From the NCBI RefSeq assembly GCF_000622365.1, contig NZ_JASC01000014.1, forward strand, positions 434,001 to 498,000: a stretch of 64,000 nt of DNA, written 5' to 3'. The notes beneath the pieces were generated by a model. The model saw only the letters and a program-made list of their open reading frames with translations. It did not search any database and had not been told where the DNA came from. Shown here piece after piece: positions 14,411 to 23,831 of this stretch. Position 1 is the first letter of the stretch, and each line of letters begins with the position of its first letter. The DNA is from Sulfitobacter noctilucae (GTDB lineage: Bacteria > Pseudomonadota > Alphaproteobacteria > Rhodobacterales > Rhodobacteraceae). The position numbers and the translations under genes are program-made.

Positions 14411-16324
14411 GTGGGCACGTGGACTGTAATGTATCGCAATACCCTCTTGGGATTGCCGCTTGTTCTTGGGGCGCTGTGGATCTTTGATGTTCCGCTCCTG
14501 CTGGGTATCGCGATCCTGTCGCCATCGTATCTGGCGGTCATTGTTGGGCTGGGAATTGCATCCGCATTTCTGGCCCACCCCTTCCGGGCGCAACCGGGCT
14601 TCTTGGAGATTGCCGTGGGCTTGCTTGCCATGGCTGCCTGGTTCTATTGCGCGATTAATATCGATGCCTGGCTCTACACGCCGCACATTCGCGGACCTGA
14701 AAAGCTCGTTCCAGCGCTGATTGGCATTGCACTTTTATGCGAGGCGCTGCGGCGCGTTGCAGGAATGGGAATTGCCTCGCTGATTGCCATCATGTTTGCC
14801 TATGGCGTCTTTAGTCAATATGCACCCGGGGTGCTGCGCGGCACCAGCGTTCCTTTCGATCGCTACGCCATCTATTTGTATTCAGACACCAGTGGCATCC
14901 TTGGTTTTGTCATGGAAGTCGTTGCAGGCATGGTGATGGCATTCGTCATCCTGGGACAGTTCATGAAACAGTGTGGCACCACACATTTTTTCAATGACCT
15001 GAGTATGTCATTGTTCGGCAGGCAGACTGGCGGAGCCGCAAAAGTGGCCGTTGTAGGAAGCTCGTTGATGGGGATGATCAACAGTTCAACGGTTGGCAAT
15101 ATCCTGTCTACTGGCGTGATCACCATACCGCTGATGAAACGCTCGGGGTTCAGACCGCATGTGGCTGCGGGAGTTGAAGCGGTGGCGTCCAACGGCAGCC
15201 AGCTGGCGCCGCCTGTCATGGGGGCCACCGCCTTTCTGATCGCTGAATTTCTCGAGATTCCCTATACCGAAGTGGCACTCGCCGCGCTTATTCCTGCTCT
15301 GTTGTACTACCTCATTCTCTTTGCGCAGGTCGATTTTTACGCGCGCGCAACCAAGGTCGAAACACTTCAGATCGAAGGCACTCCAACCTTTGGAAACGTC
15401 ATGAAAAGGGGATGGCTTTTCTTATTTCCTATCGCCGTTTTACTTATTTTGCTTTTCTACTTCAGGCACAACCCGGCTGAGAGTGCGCTGATTGCTGCGG
15501 TCTCAAACATCGTCCCGCTGGTGATTCTGAGGAGCGAGCTGGTTAATTTCAAACTGGTCTCGGACTTCTTTATTGAAGCAGGCCGATCAATGTTGCCCTT
15601 GATCCTGATCGGTGCCGCATCCGGCATCGTGATCGGCGTCATGAACCTGACCGGGCTCGGGTTCAATATCACCATGGTTTTGGGTCAGGTGGGAGAGACA
15701 TATGGGTTGTTCCCTGTGCTTCTGATCACCGCATTCTTGTGTATCCTTCTTGGCATGGGGATGCCCACGGCGGCGGTGTATGTGATCGTTGCTGTGTTGC
15801 TGACGCCGATTTTGATAAAGATCGGCGTCACGCCCATCGCCGCACATATGTTTGTCCTCTACTTCGGCTTAGCCTCCATGCTCACACCGCCTGTCGCGAT
15901 CGCATCCTACGTCGCGGCGGGCATCGCAAAAACCTCTATGTGGAAAGCGGGCATGGCTGGTCTGACGCTCGGATCATCGTCGTTCCTGTTGCCGTTTCTC
16001 TTTGCCTATAACCCGGCGCTTTTGATGCAAGGAAGCTGGACAGAGATCCTCATCTCGTTCTGTTTGGCGGGATTGTCGGGAATGCTACTCGCTTATGCGA
16101 TGTGCTTTTTAGGATTATTAAAAGGACGCGGGTTGCTGCATGGGCCAATCCCATTCGCCTTAAGCCTCTGCGTTGCGGTATCGTCTTTGTGGATTCAAGA
16201 CTACCTTTTGGGTGTGGGGGCAGTTGCAGCCGTTGGACTCGGGTATCTGGTCTGGCTGGTCCGCGGCATCAGTGGCACCGCAGCTTTGAAGGGGGTGCAG
16301 GCAACCGCAGACCCCACCACGTAA
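14411..16324 (+). CDS. TAXI-type TRAP transporter fused permease (4TM-12TM)
   Basis: Protein of 637 residues, almost all hydrophobic, with about 16 or more membrane spans, the size of fused TRAP permeases that join the small and large membrane subunits. The region GMINSSTVGNILSTGVITIP and a later GMGMPTAAVYVIVAVLL are DctM-type signatures. It works in the inner membrane as a sodium-driven secondary importer for the binding protein encoded just upstream. A GTG start at 14411 with AGAGGA before it is used; an ATG at 14429 is possible. It ends 48 bp before the convergent AraC gene. Confidence 0.9.
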   Translation: MGTWTVMYRNTLLGLPLVLGALWIFDVPLLLGIAILSPSYLAVIVGLGIASAFLAHPFRAQPGFLEIAVGLLAMAAWFYCAINIDAWLYTPHIRGPEKLVPALIGIALLCEALRRVAGMGIASLIAIMFAYGVFSQYAPGVLRGTSVPFDRYAIYLYSDTSGILGFVMEVVAGMVMAFVILGQFMKQCGTTHFFNDLSMSLFGRQTGGAAKVAVVGSSLMGMINSSTVGNILSTGVITIPLMKRSGFRPHVAAGVEAVASNGSQLAPPVMGATAFLIAEFLEIPYTEVALAALIPALLYYLILFAQVDFYARATKVETLQIEGTPTFGNVMKRGWLFLFPIAVLLILLFYFRHNPAESALIAAVSNIVPLVILRSELVNFKLVSDFFIEAGRSMLPLILIGAASGIVIGVMNLTGLGFNITMVLGQVGETYGLFPVLLITAFLCILLGMGMPTAAVYVIVAVLLTPILIKIGVTPIAAHMFVLYFGLASMLTPPVAIASYVAAGIAKTSMWKAGMAGLTLGSSSFLLPFLFAYNPALLMQGSWTEILISFCLAGLSGMLLAYAMCFLGLLKGRGLLHGPIPFALSLCVAVSSLWIQDYLLGVGAVAAVGLGYLVWLVRGISGTAALKGVQATADPTT

Positions 16325-16372
16325 CTGCCAGACCGCCAGCCGCAACTGATCGCAGGCATCTTCAAGTTGCTG

Positions 16373-17419
16373 TCAGGCCTGTCGCAAAGTCTCTGAAGGG
16401 CTTTCCCTGAACCGAATGCGATAGTCCCGCGAAAACTGGCTCATATTGGTATAGCCGGCTTTCATGGCGGCTTCGGTCACACTGTTTGCCCCATGGCGAT
16501 AGCCCTTGCTTAACTCGGCACGCGCAATATCAAGGCGCACAGATTTCAAGTAAAGCATGGGTGTGGAGGCGCGATATGTTTTGAAGCCGTTGTAGATGGA
16601 GCGCGCACTCACGCCGCTTATCTCAACCAGGTCCTGCATGCTGATAGGTTCATGCGCACATTGCTGGATATACTGCTCAACGCGACGGACATAGTAAGGG
16701 GCCAGGGTCGATGCACTTTGTCGTATCCGACCGGTGCTATAAGAGTTGGGAATGGTGTTGAGAAGCATCAGAAGCAATGTGCGTTCTGCAAGGCGTGACA
16801 CCTGCCCTGTCAAACTTGGCACCTCTTCGCTCAGGTCCTGACAAATCGTGAGGATATAGTTCCATAGGGTCGGCACCGTCCCGACATCCATGACTTGCAA
16901 GTTGCCGAAATCCAACGGCTCATCGGACTGCGCGCCCATTTCGCTGATGGCGACTTGTTCCAACGCGCGCCTACTGAGCCAGATGGTCAACATTTGAGTG
17001 GAACCGGACCATCGTTTGCTGCAGGGCGCAGTTGCTTCGATGAGCACCATTTGGCCAGGGGTTGCGCTGATGTTAGATTGGCCCAGTTTGAACTCGGCGG
17101 TGCCGCGGAAAACGAGATGCAAAAAAACCGTGTCCGCATCCAGCTCGCTCCGGATATCATAGCCCGTTTGCGTGTCCAAACGAATAAGCTTGAATAGGAT
17201 CTTGTCTAATCTGGCAGACCGCATGTCGTAGTAGTGAAAGCCTGTGGCCTGCCGCATTGAAAAATTAAACAACCCTTCAGTATTTTCTTCAATATAGCGT
17301 TTGGCATGGGAGTAATTGGCGGTCGCAAACTTTGGCTCGGGGGACAGCAGTGTGCCCTGTGGTGAGAAGTCTTCCTCACGGCTCAAGACGCGGTATTGAT
17401 CGGCGCGTGCGGTGGTCAT
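16373..17419 (-). CDS. AraC-family transcriptional activator of the TAXI/monooxygenase cluster
   Basis: Protein of 348 residues. The C-terminal hundred residues hold two helix-turn-helix motifs (SMQDLVEISGVSARSIYNGF and SVTEAAMKAGYTNMSQFSRD), which define AraC/XylS. The N-terminal part matches the cupin-like ligand-sensing domain common in regulators of aromatic catabolism. GGAG 8 nt before the ATG at 17419 sets the start. It is convergent with the permease gene. The natural target is the divergent promoter region 12899-13386, which contains a direct repeat. Confidence 0.9.
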   Translation of the reverse strand: MTTARADQYRVLSREEDFSPQGTLLSPEPKFATANYSHAKRYIEENTEGLFNFSMRQATGFHYYDMRSARLDKILFKLIRLDTQTGYDIRSELDADTVFLHLVFRGTAEFKLGQSNISATPGQMVLIEATAPCSKRWSGSTQMLTIWLSRRALEQVAISEMGAQSDEPLDFGNLQVMDVGTVPTLWNYILTICQDLSEEVPSLTGQVSRLAERTLLLMLLNTIPNSYSTGRIRQSASTLAPYYVRRVEQYIQQCAHEPISMQDLVEISGVSARSIYNGFKTYRASTPMLYLKSVRLDIARAELSKGYRHGANSVTEAAMKAGYTNMSQFSRDYRIRFRESPSETLRQA

Positions 17420-18029
17420 TGTCGTCTCCAAACATGCCCTTTTTATCTCTACGACTGGTTCACCAAGTTGGATAGGCGCGCAGCACAGTCACGCTACCAA
17501 AGCAGATGTCGCTTTGGTGCAGAATGGCATGAGCTTGAGAGCGTTACAATCCAACCGACGTTTAAGAGAGGTTGATCAGCCAAGCTATTGGGTCTCCCAG
17601 ATTTGGAACCAAACCATGCTTTGTGAACTAAAGACGCCTGTTCGGTATCTTGTCAGATATCACCCAGGAAGACATGCTGCAATATCTATGGCGAAACTGA
17701 CATGCTGCAGGAAAGGGGGTCTTCATGCTTCCTACTGATAGTAGAGCTCAGAATTCTCAGCGGTGGAGCAATGACAGGCAGGCCGAGCCAAAGCGTATAT
17801 TTCAACGAAAAGGCACCCGATGCTCTTCGGCCTGTCAGATTTGTTAATCGCTGTGGCCGCGCAGGAAAATTGCCCTCTAAAAGCGATTTCATTGCTATGT
17901 GTCCTGAAGCTACCACGTCGCATTGCGTTCCGCACAAAGAATTATGAAACGACCAAGTAGACGTTCTCTGCGCAAGCGGAAATAATGAAAACAGCCGTTA
18001 GCTGACAAGGTAGTAAAGTTGGCTTTCTT
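17420..18029. other. Island spacer with no intact gene
   Basis: About 600 bp upstream of the araC-type gene. It should hold its promoter. Both strands have only short frames of no recognisable family. A truncated hsdM start follows directly (18030-18101), so this stretch may be debris from earlier insertions. Confidence 0.45.
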
Positions 18030-18101
18030 GAAGTCACCGCGCAGCAGTTCTGCGATGGACCAGGTGAAAGACGCGTTGTTGTTGATGGTATCCTGGCTCA
18101 A
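18030..18101 (-). pseudogene. 5' remnant of a type I restriction methyltransferase gene (hsdM-like)
   Basis: About 24 codons from a TTG at 18101 read MSQDTINNNASFTWSIAELL and then RGDFKKA. This is very close to the N-terminus of HsdM proteins (a SFIW-type segment followed by LLRGDFK or LLRGDYK). The similarity stops abruptly and no methyltransferase domain follows. CAGGAGA upstream would be its ribosome site. I conclude that a restriction-modification locus was deleted here. The match is short, hence moderate confidence. Confidence 0.55.
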
Positions 18102-18320
18102 AGCAGGTCTCCTGAAATATAGATGCGCAATCCACTGTTACCATCAACGTAGGCATAAGTCTTAGGATTAGAATCTCTCAGCTGAACAAAATTGTGGATT
18201 ATCTCAAGTCAAACCAGCGGTGAGGGACCGTTTGATGTGAATTACATCGAGATTGCGAAAGTCCTCAGGGTTTTACTGCCACCGCATCGCAATAATTATT
18301 CATAAAACAAAAAATGGTCC

Positions 18321-18879
18321 TGTAACAGTCTGATCCATTGTTTCTATTGTGTAAAACCGAAGCTCAGACGCAGAATGGATTGGCTGTAACAGGAAAGTTG
18401 TTTTGAAACAATGAGTTATGAAAATGTTACGATGTTACGCCCATATGAGTGTCTCTATGTGCGTGTGGATGTATGTGTACATGCATGTGTGTGTGGGTAC
18501 ATATATATATTACTATGATTTCTGTAACATATACATATATATAGAAATATTTATTTTATATCAGACACTTAGAGGTGTTACTTAAGGTGTAACATTTTGC
18601 TCTGCTGTAACAGGCGTTCAAAGGCCTCAATGCGGGTCTGCGGAGGTATCGTAACCCTTTGATTGGATGTAATAAAATAGAAGCTCTTGCTTTTATATTT
18701 TGCCAAATTCAAAGGCGAATTCTCGTTACAGCAGCGTCAACTTGCTCAGAGCAATCTCCCGAATTGGGGCTTTTGAACTGGTTCTGTCATCCGGTCTGGT
18801 CTCACTCGGCACCGGTATTTTGAGTAGGCGATCGGTGAATATTCGCAATTAACAGCGATTTCTGTTGGACGCTGTAACA
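18321..18879. repeat. TGTAACA-rich, TG/AT-alternating noncoding block (copy 1)
   Basis: TGTAACA or its complement occurs at 18321, 18385, 18523, 18588, 18606 and 18873, with six-base matches (TGTTAC) at 18425, 18433 and 18576. In the middle (about 18445-18560) is a TG-rich alternating tract followed by a TA-rich tract and an AT-rich stretch, a sequence that melts or forms Z-DNA easily. No coding potential. A second block of the same build lies at 23832-24126. Candidate roles: origin-like iterons, or a promoter region with many operator sites. Confidence 0.7.
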
Positions 18880-19070
18880 AAAAGACTTCGAAATTTCTGG
18901 CAATTGATCGGTTTTTCGCAGCGCAAATTTTTTCAAGCGGATACCTTTCTACGCCTAATTGAGCGATTTTCGGGTCAAAATTCTCTTGTTCATTTACTTT
19001 TTCGCATACGAGCTTGTCACTCAAATGCTGGGCAGGCCGGTCCATTGCATTCTGATTACAAGGAGTTTTT

Positions 19071-19241
19071 ATGCTTTCCCCTTGGTCTCGGTTGGATTTC
19101 AATATGATTTTTCGCACTTACGGAGAAGTCATTAAGCTGCAGGAGAGTTTTATTTTTCACAATAAAAACAGAATCCTAGTCGTTGACTCTTTGATTTATG
19201 CTGTCCATTCAATGGGTGGAAGCGAGCGAGGTGCCCTTTGA
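19071..19241 (+). CDS. Small ORF (56 codons) at the head of the nuclease/phosphatase cassette
   Basis: ATG with a strong ribosome site (AAGGAG, 6-nt spacing) opens a 56-residue frame (MLSPWSRLDFNMIFRTYGEV at its start). It ends 85 nt before the likely start of the DUF6634-like gene on the same strand. The composition is plausible for a protein but no family is recognised. It could also be a leader that couples or sets translation of the cassette. Confidence 0.4.
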   Translation: MLSPWSRLDFNMIFRTYGEVIKLQESFIFHNKNRILVVDSLIYAVHSMGGSERGAL

Positions 19242-19325
19242 TTAACAACAAGCTGAATGTCCCAAACGGCTCGGAATACCCTTTATTTATTCGCTGCCAT
19301 GTCGTTTTATTCTGGGAGTGCTGAC

Positions 19326-19946
19326 ATGGATCCGAATGCAGATGGTCTACGAGTAATTCACGCTCTGCGGCGGGCAGAACCGCCGGCTTTTACCAAAGAA
19401 AAAGGTAAATTGTATGTCATAGCAGACACGATCCCATTGGAGGCTCTCGAAGCCACCGAATCTTTGTTTCCGGCAGTCAAATACATCAAAATAGATGGGG
19501 TCTGGTGTCTGCCAGCAGATTGCTGGAATTTTTTCAGGACGCAGCTGATGTCGACGCTCGGTACTCGAATGACGAACCGATCTCTGCGTTTCAGTATGCT
19601 CGGACCAACTTCTGGTGAACTGAAAGATGCGCCACTCTTGCAGCCGTGGGCAGCAATCCGCGATCCGCAATTTGGTGGAGCTATTCTGCTGGGCATACAA
19701 TCAGGTCATCCGACACTGAGAAGTCGTCTTATTAATACCTCTCGCCTTTGCGGCATTGCCGCAGATCAGTCTTGGGCGCGTACGGCGTCACGCTGGTACC
19801 GAGTGCAAAATCTATTGAGGCAAGAGGATCTTGTCGACCGGCTCGGCCATCAGGTCGCCGGGCTCGAGCATCTGACGCTTGATGCTTGGGAAATTAGGGC
19901 CTTCGTCGAACGCGATCAGATTGATGCGGGTGTTCGAAATGTCTGA
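19326..19946 (+). CDS. DUF6634-like protein, function unknown
   Basis: Protein of 206 residues. The C-terminal half contains GHPTLRSRLINTSRLC followed by WARTASRWYRV, a pattern I associate with DUF6634 proteins of Rhodobacteraceae (a GHP segment, a short strand, then the WAR(T)xSRWYRL motif). The N-terminal half (ALRRAEPPAFTKEKGKLYVI) is not recognised. The ATG at 19326 is preferred because GGGAG lies 7 nt before it; an ATG at 19257 is also in frame. The next gene starts 30 nt downstream, which suggests an operon. No function is known. Confidence 0.6.
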   Translation: MDPNADGLRVIHALRRAEPPAFTKEKGKLYVIADTIPLEALEATESLFPAVKYIKIDGVWCLPADCWNFFRTQLMSTLGTRMTNRSLRFSMLGPTSGELKDAPLLQPWAAIRDPQFGGAILLGIQSGHPTLRSRLINTSRLCGIAADQSWARTASRWYRVQNLLRQEDLVDRLGHQVAGLEHLTLDAWEIRAFVERDQIDAGVRNV

Positions 19947-19976
19947 CCAGATTTTTTTAGATCGTCGGGAGCATTG

Positions 19977-20780
19977 ATGAAGTTACTTGTACTTGGGGAT
20001 ATCCACTGCGACCTGCACTTCGCAAATGCTGTAGATCCGTTCAAAAATGTTTCAGACGCGCAACTTCGAGCCATCATGCACTGTGTGCTGGCCGGTGACG
20101 TAAGCAACAAAGGGCATAAAAAGTGGAAAGAATGTCTCCGATGGATTACCGCTCGGCTGCCTAAGGCTCACTTCTTCGTAATGCCGGGAAACCATGATTA
20201 TTACAATGGCTGCATTGATCAAGAAGACAAGCTGCGCGATGTCGCGGCTGCACATGGTGCGGCATTTATTCAGAAATCCGAGCTGGTTTTTGGCCGGCAC
20301 CGCATTCTGTGCTGCACTTTGTGGACCGATTTCGAGGTCTACGGCGATCGAACAGACAACATGCGACACGCTGCAACCTACATGAATGATTACAACTTCA
20401 TCAGGATCGCCAGAAAGAGCTGCAAAAAGCTCGTGCCAGTTGAGACAGCGCAAATTCACCTCGATCATCGTCGCTGGTTGGAAGAAAGGCTGTCGACATC
20501 CTTTGACGGGGAGACGACGGTCATCACGCACCATGCGCCGCATGTAATGGCGCTGAAGGGCAGAGCAGGTACTGGTCCGTGCTATGCCTTTGATCTGGAG
20601 GCGATGATCATCAAGTACAAGCCCGAACGGTGGCTGTACGGCCATACACATCACCGGATTACATTCACTGTGGGCCAGACATCGCTGACCAATGTCTCTG
20701 TCGGTTACCGCGGGGAGCATGACCCGATTAACGATCTCGCATGGTTTGCATTTGACATGGATGGAGGAGATGCACCGTGA
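19977..20780 (+). CDS. Calcineurin-like metallophosphoesterase
   Basis: Protein of 267 residues with the full metallophosphoesterase motif set: GDIHCD (about 7-12), AGDVSNKG (about 38-45), GNHDYY (about 73-78), THHAP (about 181-185) and YGHTHH (about 219-224). These bind two metal ions for phosphoester cleavage; the natural substrate may be a nucleotide or nucleic acid. Cytosolic, with no signal peptide. GGGAG lies before the ATG. Its stop overlaps the GTG of the exonuclease gene by 4 nt (GTGA), so the two proteins are translationally coupled and probably act together. Confidence 0.88.
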   Translation: MKLLVLGDIHCDLHFANAVDPFKNVSDAQLRAIMHCVLAGDVSNKGHKKWKECLRWITARLPKAHFFVMPGNHDYYNGCIDQEDKLRDVAAAHGAAFIQKSELVFGRHRILCCTLWTDFEVYGDRTDNMRHAATYMNDYNFIRIARKSCKKLVPVETAQIHLDHRRWLEERLSTSFDGETTVITHHAPHVMALKGRAGTGPCYAFDLEAMIIKYKPERWLYGHTHHRITFTVGQTSLTNVSVGYRGEHDPINDLAWFAFDMDGGDAP

Positions 20781-21313
20781 CGAACAAGCTATACACTAAG
20801 GTCGCGTTTCTTGATTTTGAGGCAAGCAGTCTTGATAAAGATAGCTGGCCGGTAGAGATCGGGCTCAGCTGGGTCGATCAAAATTTGGACGTTCAGACTT
20901 TTGAAAGCCTGATCCGTCCCGCACCAGAATGGCCCGAAGATGCATGGTCCCCGGCGAGTGCTGCAATACACAACATCGCGCGTCGTGATTTGGACAACGC
21001 ACCGGACATTATAACTGTCGTAAATGCGTTTTTACATGCACTGAAAGGGCGTATCGCGCTGTCAGACGCCGTCTCGTTCGAGCGTCACTGGCTTGACCAG
21101 CTGTTCGGCGCTGCGGGGGTCTCCGATCATGTCTCAATCCACGATTTCGATGCGGCAACGCTGGGAGCGTTCCCGCCAAATGTCCTCGATCACGTCTATG
21201 AGCGTCTCGACCGTACCCAGGCACCGCACCGGGCAGGGCCTGACAGTGCGCGGATGGCAAAGGCATGGATAGCGGGCCTAAGGATGGAACGACACGCGTC
21301 AGGGTCCCGTTGA
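20777..21313 (+). CDS. DEDDh 3'-5' exonuclease (RNase T/DnaQ-like)
   Basis: Protein of 178 residues. Motif I FLDFEASSLD (about 11-20) supplies Asp and Glu. The motif II area has VSFERHWLD. Motif III HRAGPDSARMA (about 151-161) has the His-x4-Asp pair typical of DEDDh enzymes. It should remove nucleotides from 3' ends of DNA or RNA. It starts on a GTG inside the end of the metallophosphoesterase gene. An opposed pair of nuclease and phosphatase suggests end processing or clearing of nucleotides. Confidence 0.85.
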   Translation: MTNKLYTKVAFLDFEASSLDKDSWPVEIGLSWVDQNLDVQTFESLIRPAPEWPEDAWSPASAAIHNIARRDLDNAPDIITVVNAFLHALKGRIALSDAVSFERHWLDQLFGAAGVSDHVSIHDFDAATLGAFPPNVLDHVYERLDRTQAPHRAGPDSARMAKAWIAGLRMERHASGSR

Positions 21314-21364
21314 TATGATCCCTTTTACTCGACCTGATATCCCATATGAACGGGTTGATTGAAC

Positions 21365-22276
21365 ATGCCCTCCGACCTGCTGTTTTACAAATCCTATCGT
21401 CTGCCGTGGCGTGAGCTTCCTAGCAGTATTCCAGATGATACCGAGGCATTTGTGATCGGCGATGTGCATGGGCAAGCTGACTTACTGGCGCAGGTCCTCA
21501 AGGAGATAAAGGAAGTACCGCGTGAGGCGCAAACCCGTCATCTCGTTTTTCTGGGCGATCTGATCGACCGCGGCCCGTCATCCATTGAAGCCGTCAATCT
21601 GGCTATGAGGGCAGGGGAGCTCGCAGGAGCGGATAACTTGCACGTTTTACCAGGCAATCACGATGTGGCGCTCTATTTCGGCCTGTCGTCGGAGAGTGTA
21701 CTATCATTCTGGGTAGGCGGTGGAGGAAAAACCGTCCTTTCTGAAATCGGTGTGTCTGAACAGACCCATACCTTAGCCGAGATCACCGGCAAGCTACTCC
21801 AAGCTTTTCATCCCGAATATCTCAGATGGATCGGGGAGAGGCCGAGCCATTTGAGATTGGGTGATCTGATTTTCGTCCACGCAGGTGTCCATCCAGATGG
21901 TGACATCGACGAGTTTCTGGCTCAGGACCACTTCTTTCTCGGCGTAGATGACCACTGGGCCACTATGAGGTACCCGTTTCTGTCGCATCAAGGTGGCTGG
22001 AATAGCCGCGATCCAGACCCGGATCGTCGCGACCGTAGACCGACAGTTATCGTCCATGGCCATACGCCTGCTCTGCGAACGGATCTGGTCAGTAATGAGG
22101 ATCTGGAAATTTGCGATGGGATCGAGATTTACCGGACGATTGCACTCGACATTGGCGCGGCCTATAGGCGTCAGCTGGCCTATGGGCGTTTTCTGAATCA
22201 GGGTGGAGTAGCCCAGGTTCAGATCCACGCTGTAGCTGGATTTGATCCTTTAGATGAAGGGGATCTTAGGCATTAG
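21365..22276 (+). CDS. PPP-type metallophosphatase (ApaH/PrpA-like)
   Basis: Protein of 303 residues with GDVHGQ (about 33-38), GDLIDRG (about 65-71), GNHD (about 96-99), VHAGVHP (about 172-178) and VHGHTP (about 223-228). This is the PPP pattern shared by protein Ser/Thr phosphatases and diadenosine tetraphosphatase ApaH. It differs from the calcineurin-like enzyme encoded at 19977, so the cassette has two unlike phosphatases. An ATG at 21365 is used; TTG at 21359 is also possible and neither has a strong ribosome site. It follows the exonuclease gene by 51 nt. Confidence 0.87.
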   Translation: MPSDLLFYKSYRLPWRELPSSIPDDTEAFVIGDVHGQADLLAQVLKEIKEVPREAQTRHLVFLGDLIDRGPSSIEAVNLAMRAGELAGADNLHVLPGNHDVALYFGLSSESVLSFWVGGGGKTVLSEIGVSEQTHTLAEITGKLLQAFHPEYLRWIGERPSHLRLGDLIFVHAGVHPDGDIDEFLAQDHFFLGVDDHWATMRYPFLSHQGGWNSRDPDPDRRDRRPTVIVHGHTPALRTDLVSNEDLEICDGIEIYRTIALDIGAAYRRQLAYGRFLNQGGVAQVQIHAVAGFDPLDEGDLRH

Positions 22277-22382
22277 CCTTGGTCTTTAGGGCACATTCCT
22301 CAAAATCGCTTCGATTGCGCTGAATTGTAGTCTGGGGCTGACGACAAAGCTTTTGCAAAAATTTGTGCAGAGGAGGAAGAGT

Positions 22383-23238
22383 ATTTTAAACAATCTACAT
22401 GGAATTTATATAACAAGGCTGAAAAAAAGGGGATCGTCCTTTTGCCCTGAAAATTGGAGTTTCCTGCAAGCCTGAGAAACGAGCGCGCGCTAAAAATCAA
22501 AAATCTTTTGATTTTGCTGTGCCATATGGAAAGCCGGAGGTCGCCTACGGTGCTAAGGCTACAGTTCAATCGCTGGAGACTGAACTGAAAAACCGGCTAA
22601 AGATGTATCGTGTTAAGACCGATGTGGGGGCCACAGAAATTTTTCCGCTCGAATTCTGGGACAAAATTGTTTGGGCAATCAGGCACTGCTTGATATCACC
22701 AGAAGACACCAATGTTCTTGTTTGGCGGGCAGCAAATGACGTTATGGACCTTTCGGATGCACCTGAGGTTGTTCTGTTCAAATTAGATACCCACAGATCG
22801 GAGCGTAATCCTGACCCATGTATTACTCAACAAATCAATCTCATACTTAAACGGCGGTTTGAAAAATTTAACTTCTCATGCCCAACCTTGGACCAAGGTC
22901 ATGCGAAAAATGTTGTCGTGAAAGATACGCCTGAATACGTGACCGTCACTTATCGCATCGACTTTTCGATCGATCCAGATTCTGATTCGGAAGCTCCTTC
23001 CTGGCGAAAGTGCAGATTTACTGTTATGCGATTTATCCCCACGTGGAAGCTTGGAATTGAGAAGGCTCGATCTGCGGATCTAAGGTTGCCTGGGTTCGAT
23101 CGCTTTTCTGCCAAGTTCACAGAAACACTATCAAAGCGAACTGGGTTTCAGGAAAGGTCGGTTACAGCATTTTCTGGTCGTCGTTTGGATAAAGAGTTGG
23201 AAGCTGAGCTTTTGGAGGCAGAATTCGTTGATGATTAA
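22383..23238 (+). pseudogene. GIY-YIG (T5orf172-like) protein gene with lost start codon and frameshift
   Basis: Frame 22383 onward reads ILNNLHGIYITRLKK, and then, after one extra base in the A7-G4 run at 22422-22432, GDRPFALKIGVSCKPEKRAR. Together these give the GIY and KIG-S--PEKR motifs of T5orf172/GIY-YIG domains, followed downstream by LETELKNRLKMYRV and GATEIFPLEF, which also fit the family. AGGAGG lies 6 nt before codon 22383, but that codon is ATT instead of ATG. The downstream part alone (from GTG 22519) gives 239 residues with an unrecognised C-terminal domain. Two lesions make decay more likely than a programmed shift. It is last in the phosphatase/exonuclease cassette. Confidence 0.65.
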
Positions 23239-23831
23239 ACGAACCTGCCGATTTTTGGTTCCATTACAATCAGTGCTTGGCCTGAGCGTGCCCAATATCG
23301 GTCACCTTGCGGAACCAACATCAGCATTATGAAACACTGCGTTTTCCGATCGCCAAACTGCAGACTCTGGCTCTCGGGGGATTATCAAAAGCGATCGGGC
23401 TACTTCAATGGTATTGCAAGTTTCACCAAATGATGTCGCTGAAGGCGACGACGACACCAAAGGTATAGGTAATGGCCTGACGAAAGATCAAAAGCCATGA
23501 TAGCCCACCATCCATGTGAATTTGATGCGAGCAGAGGTACCAATAATGCGGCCTCCCCTGATCTTGTACCAATCGGCTTTGCCGTACTAAGGGGGCGATG
23601 CTGATCTGACACATTTTTTGCTTTCGCAATCTAATAGCGACCTCAATGATCTCAAAGGCCCATACAGGGTCAAAGTCGTATTTCGAGTTGGATCCGGGCT
23701 CGGGTGGCGAAGGGACCTTCTAAGGCCGCTACATGCGCAAAATGGGAGATTGCTAAGCGAAATGCCACTTGATTACGGTTTCATGTACAAGACCGAGTGA
23801 GAAGGCAGGAATGCATGATGCACGATTGCCG
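23239..23831. other. Island spacer with no gene seen
   Basis: Nearly 600 bp between the GIY-YIG pseudogene and the second TGTAACA block. Frames on both strands are short and lack ribosome sites. No palindrome or terminator of note was found. Confidence 0.45.

Noticed and set aside
18440..18560. Microsatellite-like TG/TA tract read as coding
   Set aside because: No frame through it has a ribosome site or plausible composition. It belongs to the noncoding TGTAACA block.
22423..22429. Canonical A_AAA_AAG slippery heptamer suggesting programmed -1 frameshifting
   Set aside because: It is in phase only with a frame that opens after a TAG at 22324 and has no start codon. The frame with the GIY motif needs the opposite correction (one base removed), so decay is the simpler reading.
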